From Scytonema tolypothrichoides VB-61278 (lineage in GTDB: Bacteria > Cyanobacteriota > Cyanobacteriia > Cyanobacteriales > Nostocaceae): a stretch of 64,000 nucleotides of DNA. The number at the start of each line of letters is the position of its first letter. The stretch's first letter is position 1. Made by a program: the position numbers and the translations under genes. Positions 63,403 through 64,000 of this stretch are shown one piece after another. The notes under the pieces were generated by a model. That model saw only the letters and a program-made list of their open reading frames with translations, ran no database searches and was not told where the DNA came from. Where the stretch lies: positions 595,684 through 659,683 of the forward strand of contig NZ_JXCA02000002.1 of assembly GCF_000828085.3 (NCBI RefSeq), given 5' to 3'.

Positions 63403-64000
63403 ATGTCTGCTCACTCTCTACCTGAAAAAGCTGCCGCCGTTTGGCATAGTTTGGAAGTTGATAAATCATTGGAACTGCTGAAAACAAACGCAGACAGTGG
63501 CTTAACACCCCAAGAAGTACAACAGCGGTTGCAAGAATATGGTCCCAACGAATTAGAAGAAACTGCTGGACGCAGTGCTTGGGAAATTTTGGTGGATCAG
63601 TTCAAAAACATTATGTTGTTGATGCTGATTGCCGTAGCCATAATTTCTGGGGTTATAGACCTGCTAGATTGGCAAAAAAAGCTGGCAGAAGGTGAGATGC
63701 CATTCAAAGACACAATCGCCATTTTAGCGATTGTTATCCTCAACGGCATACTCGGTTATGTTCAAGAAAGCCGTGCAGAAAAAGCCTTAGCAGCCCTGAA
63801 AAAACTTTCCTCTCCCAACGTGCGAGTTATTCGCGAGGGCAAACCAGTGGAAATCGCTGGTAAGGATTTGGTACCAGGAGATGTGATGCTCGTGGAAGCC
63901 GGGGTACAGGTTGCTGCAGACGGACGCCTCATAGAACAATCTAACCTGCAAATACGAGAATCGGCACTCACTGGAGAAGCCGAAGCGGTTAATAAACGCG
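63403..64000 (+). CDS. Calcium-type P-type cation ATPase, N-terminal part, cut by window edge
   Basis: The frame runs from the ATG at 63403 to the window end (199 codons plus one base). It begins with the cation-ATPase N-terminal domain ([39 protein letters not shown]), then two membrane helices (about 70-87 and 105-125). The actuator domain follows, with [28 protein letters not shown] and a TGEA motif in [12 protein letters not shown]. This matches P2A/PacL-type Ca2+ pumps. The phosphorylation site DKTGT is beyond the window. TGEA instead of TGES is common in bacterial members. Confidence 0.9.
   Translation, partial: MSAHSLPEKAAAVWHSLEVDKSLELLKTNADSGLTPQEVQQRLQEYGPNELEETAGRSAWEILVDQFKNIMLLMLIAVAIISGVIDLLDWQKKLAEGEMPFKDTIAILAIVILNGILGYVQESRAEKALAALKKLSSPNVRVIREGKPVEIAGKDLVPGDVMLVEAGVQVAADGRLIEQSNLQIRESALTGEAEAVNKR

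Noticed and set aside
63196-63414. 72-codon minus-strand frame before the Ca2+ ATPase gene
   Set aside because: It overlaps the ATPase start, begins with GTG without Shine-Dalgarno and contains a 12-bp tandem duplication (ATTATCCGGAAG twice). A small unknown gene cannot be excluded, but support is too weak.

Overview
The window looks like chromosome of a filamentous, probably heterocyst-forming cyanobacterium (Nostocales). The basis is dense HIP1-type GCGATCGC sites, composite heptanucleotide tandem arrays of the kind typical of Nostoc relatives, and lineage-specific genes: zeta-carotene desaturase, the IctB family, cyanoexosortase B and its partner, and a kdp operon whose KdpD lacks a kinase domain. 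No rRNA, tRNA, CRISPR array, phage or intact insertion sequence was seen. Genus is not determinable by eye.

Layout. 1-7.4 kb holds unlinked genes: an edge-truncated acyl-CoA dehydrogenase that seems to lack a normal start codon, a secreted nucleoside-hydrolase-like protein, a conserved unknown, a lipoprotein, a methyltransferase and a GT39-type membrane glycosyltransferase. 7.7-14.2 kb is a seven-gene, single-strand cluster: Ras/MglA-like GTPase, V4R protein, roadblock/LC7, DUF4388 (PATAN-like), V4R, roadblock/LC7, V4R. This is the best candidate for an under-described system, a small-GTPase switch with roadblock regulators and ligand-binding V4R sensors. 14.3-20.3 kb on the minus strand is housekeeping: ffh-rpsP-KH protein, rpsU, phoH, a ChuX/HutX-like protein, anmK. 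20.3-29 kb is the K+ uptake locus kdpA-B-F-C-D(N-terminal only), divergent from a histidine kinase and a NarL-type regulator. A 16-bp perfect inverted repeat lies between the two units.

29.2-37.9 kb carries a phosphoribosyltransferase, a TPR protein, a thylakoid-type cyclophilin, a Uma2 nuclease-fold protein, two rhomboid proteases flanking an unknown gene, smpB and a WGxxGxxG protein. 38-49 kb is envelope/exopolysaccharide: IctB/O-antigen-ligase-like protein, a GAF histidine-kinase homologue that has lost its phosphoacceptor histidine, DegT aminotransferase, cyanoexosortase B plus partner, Wza-like export protein with duplicated modules, and Wzc-like co-polymerase/ATPase. 49-64 kb holds a sugar dehydrogenase, a coiled-coil unknown, about 2 kb of AT-rich DNA without convincing long genes, a Shine-Dalgarno-led micro-ORF with a ribbon-helix-helix gene, zds with a SRPBCC gene, a RecB-type Fe-S nuclease, a DUF4347/pectate-lyase protein, a propeller-transglutaminase protein and the start of a Ca2+-type P-ATPase.

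Short repeats are plentiful: two MITE-like elements with matching ends, six heptamer arrays, and several perfect palindromes. All assignments come from reading the sequence and recalled family knowledge. No database search was run.
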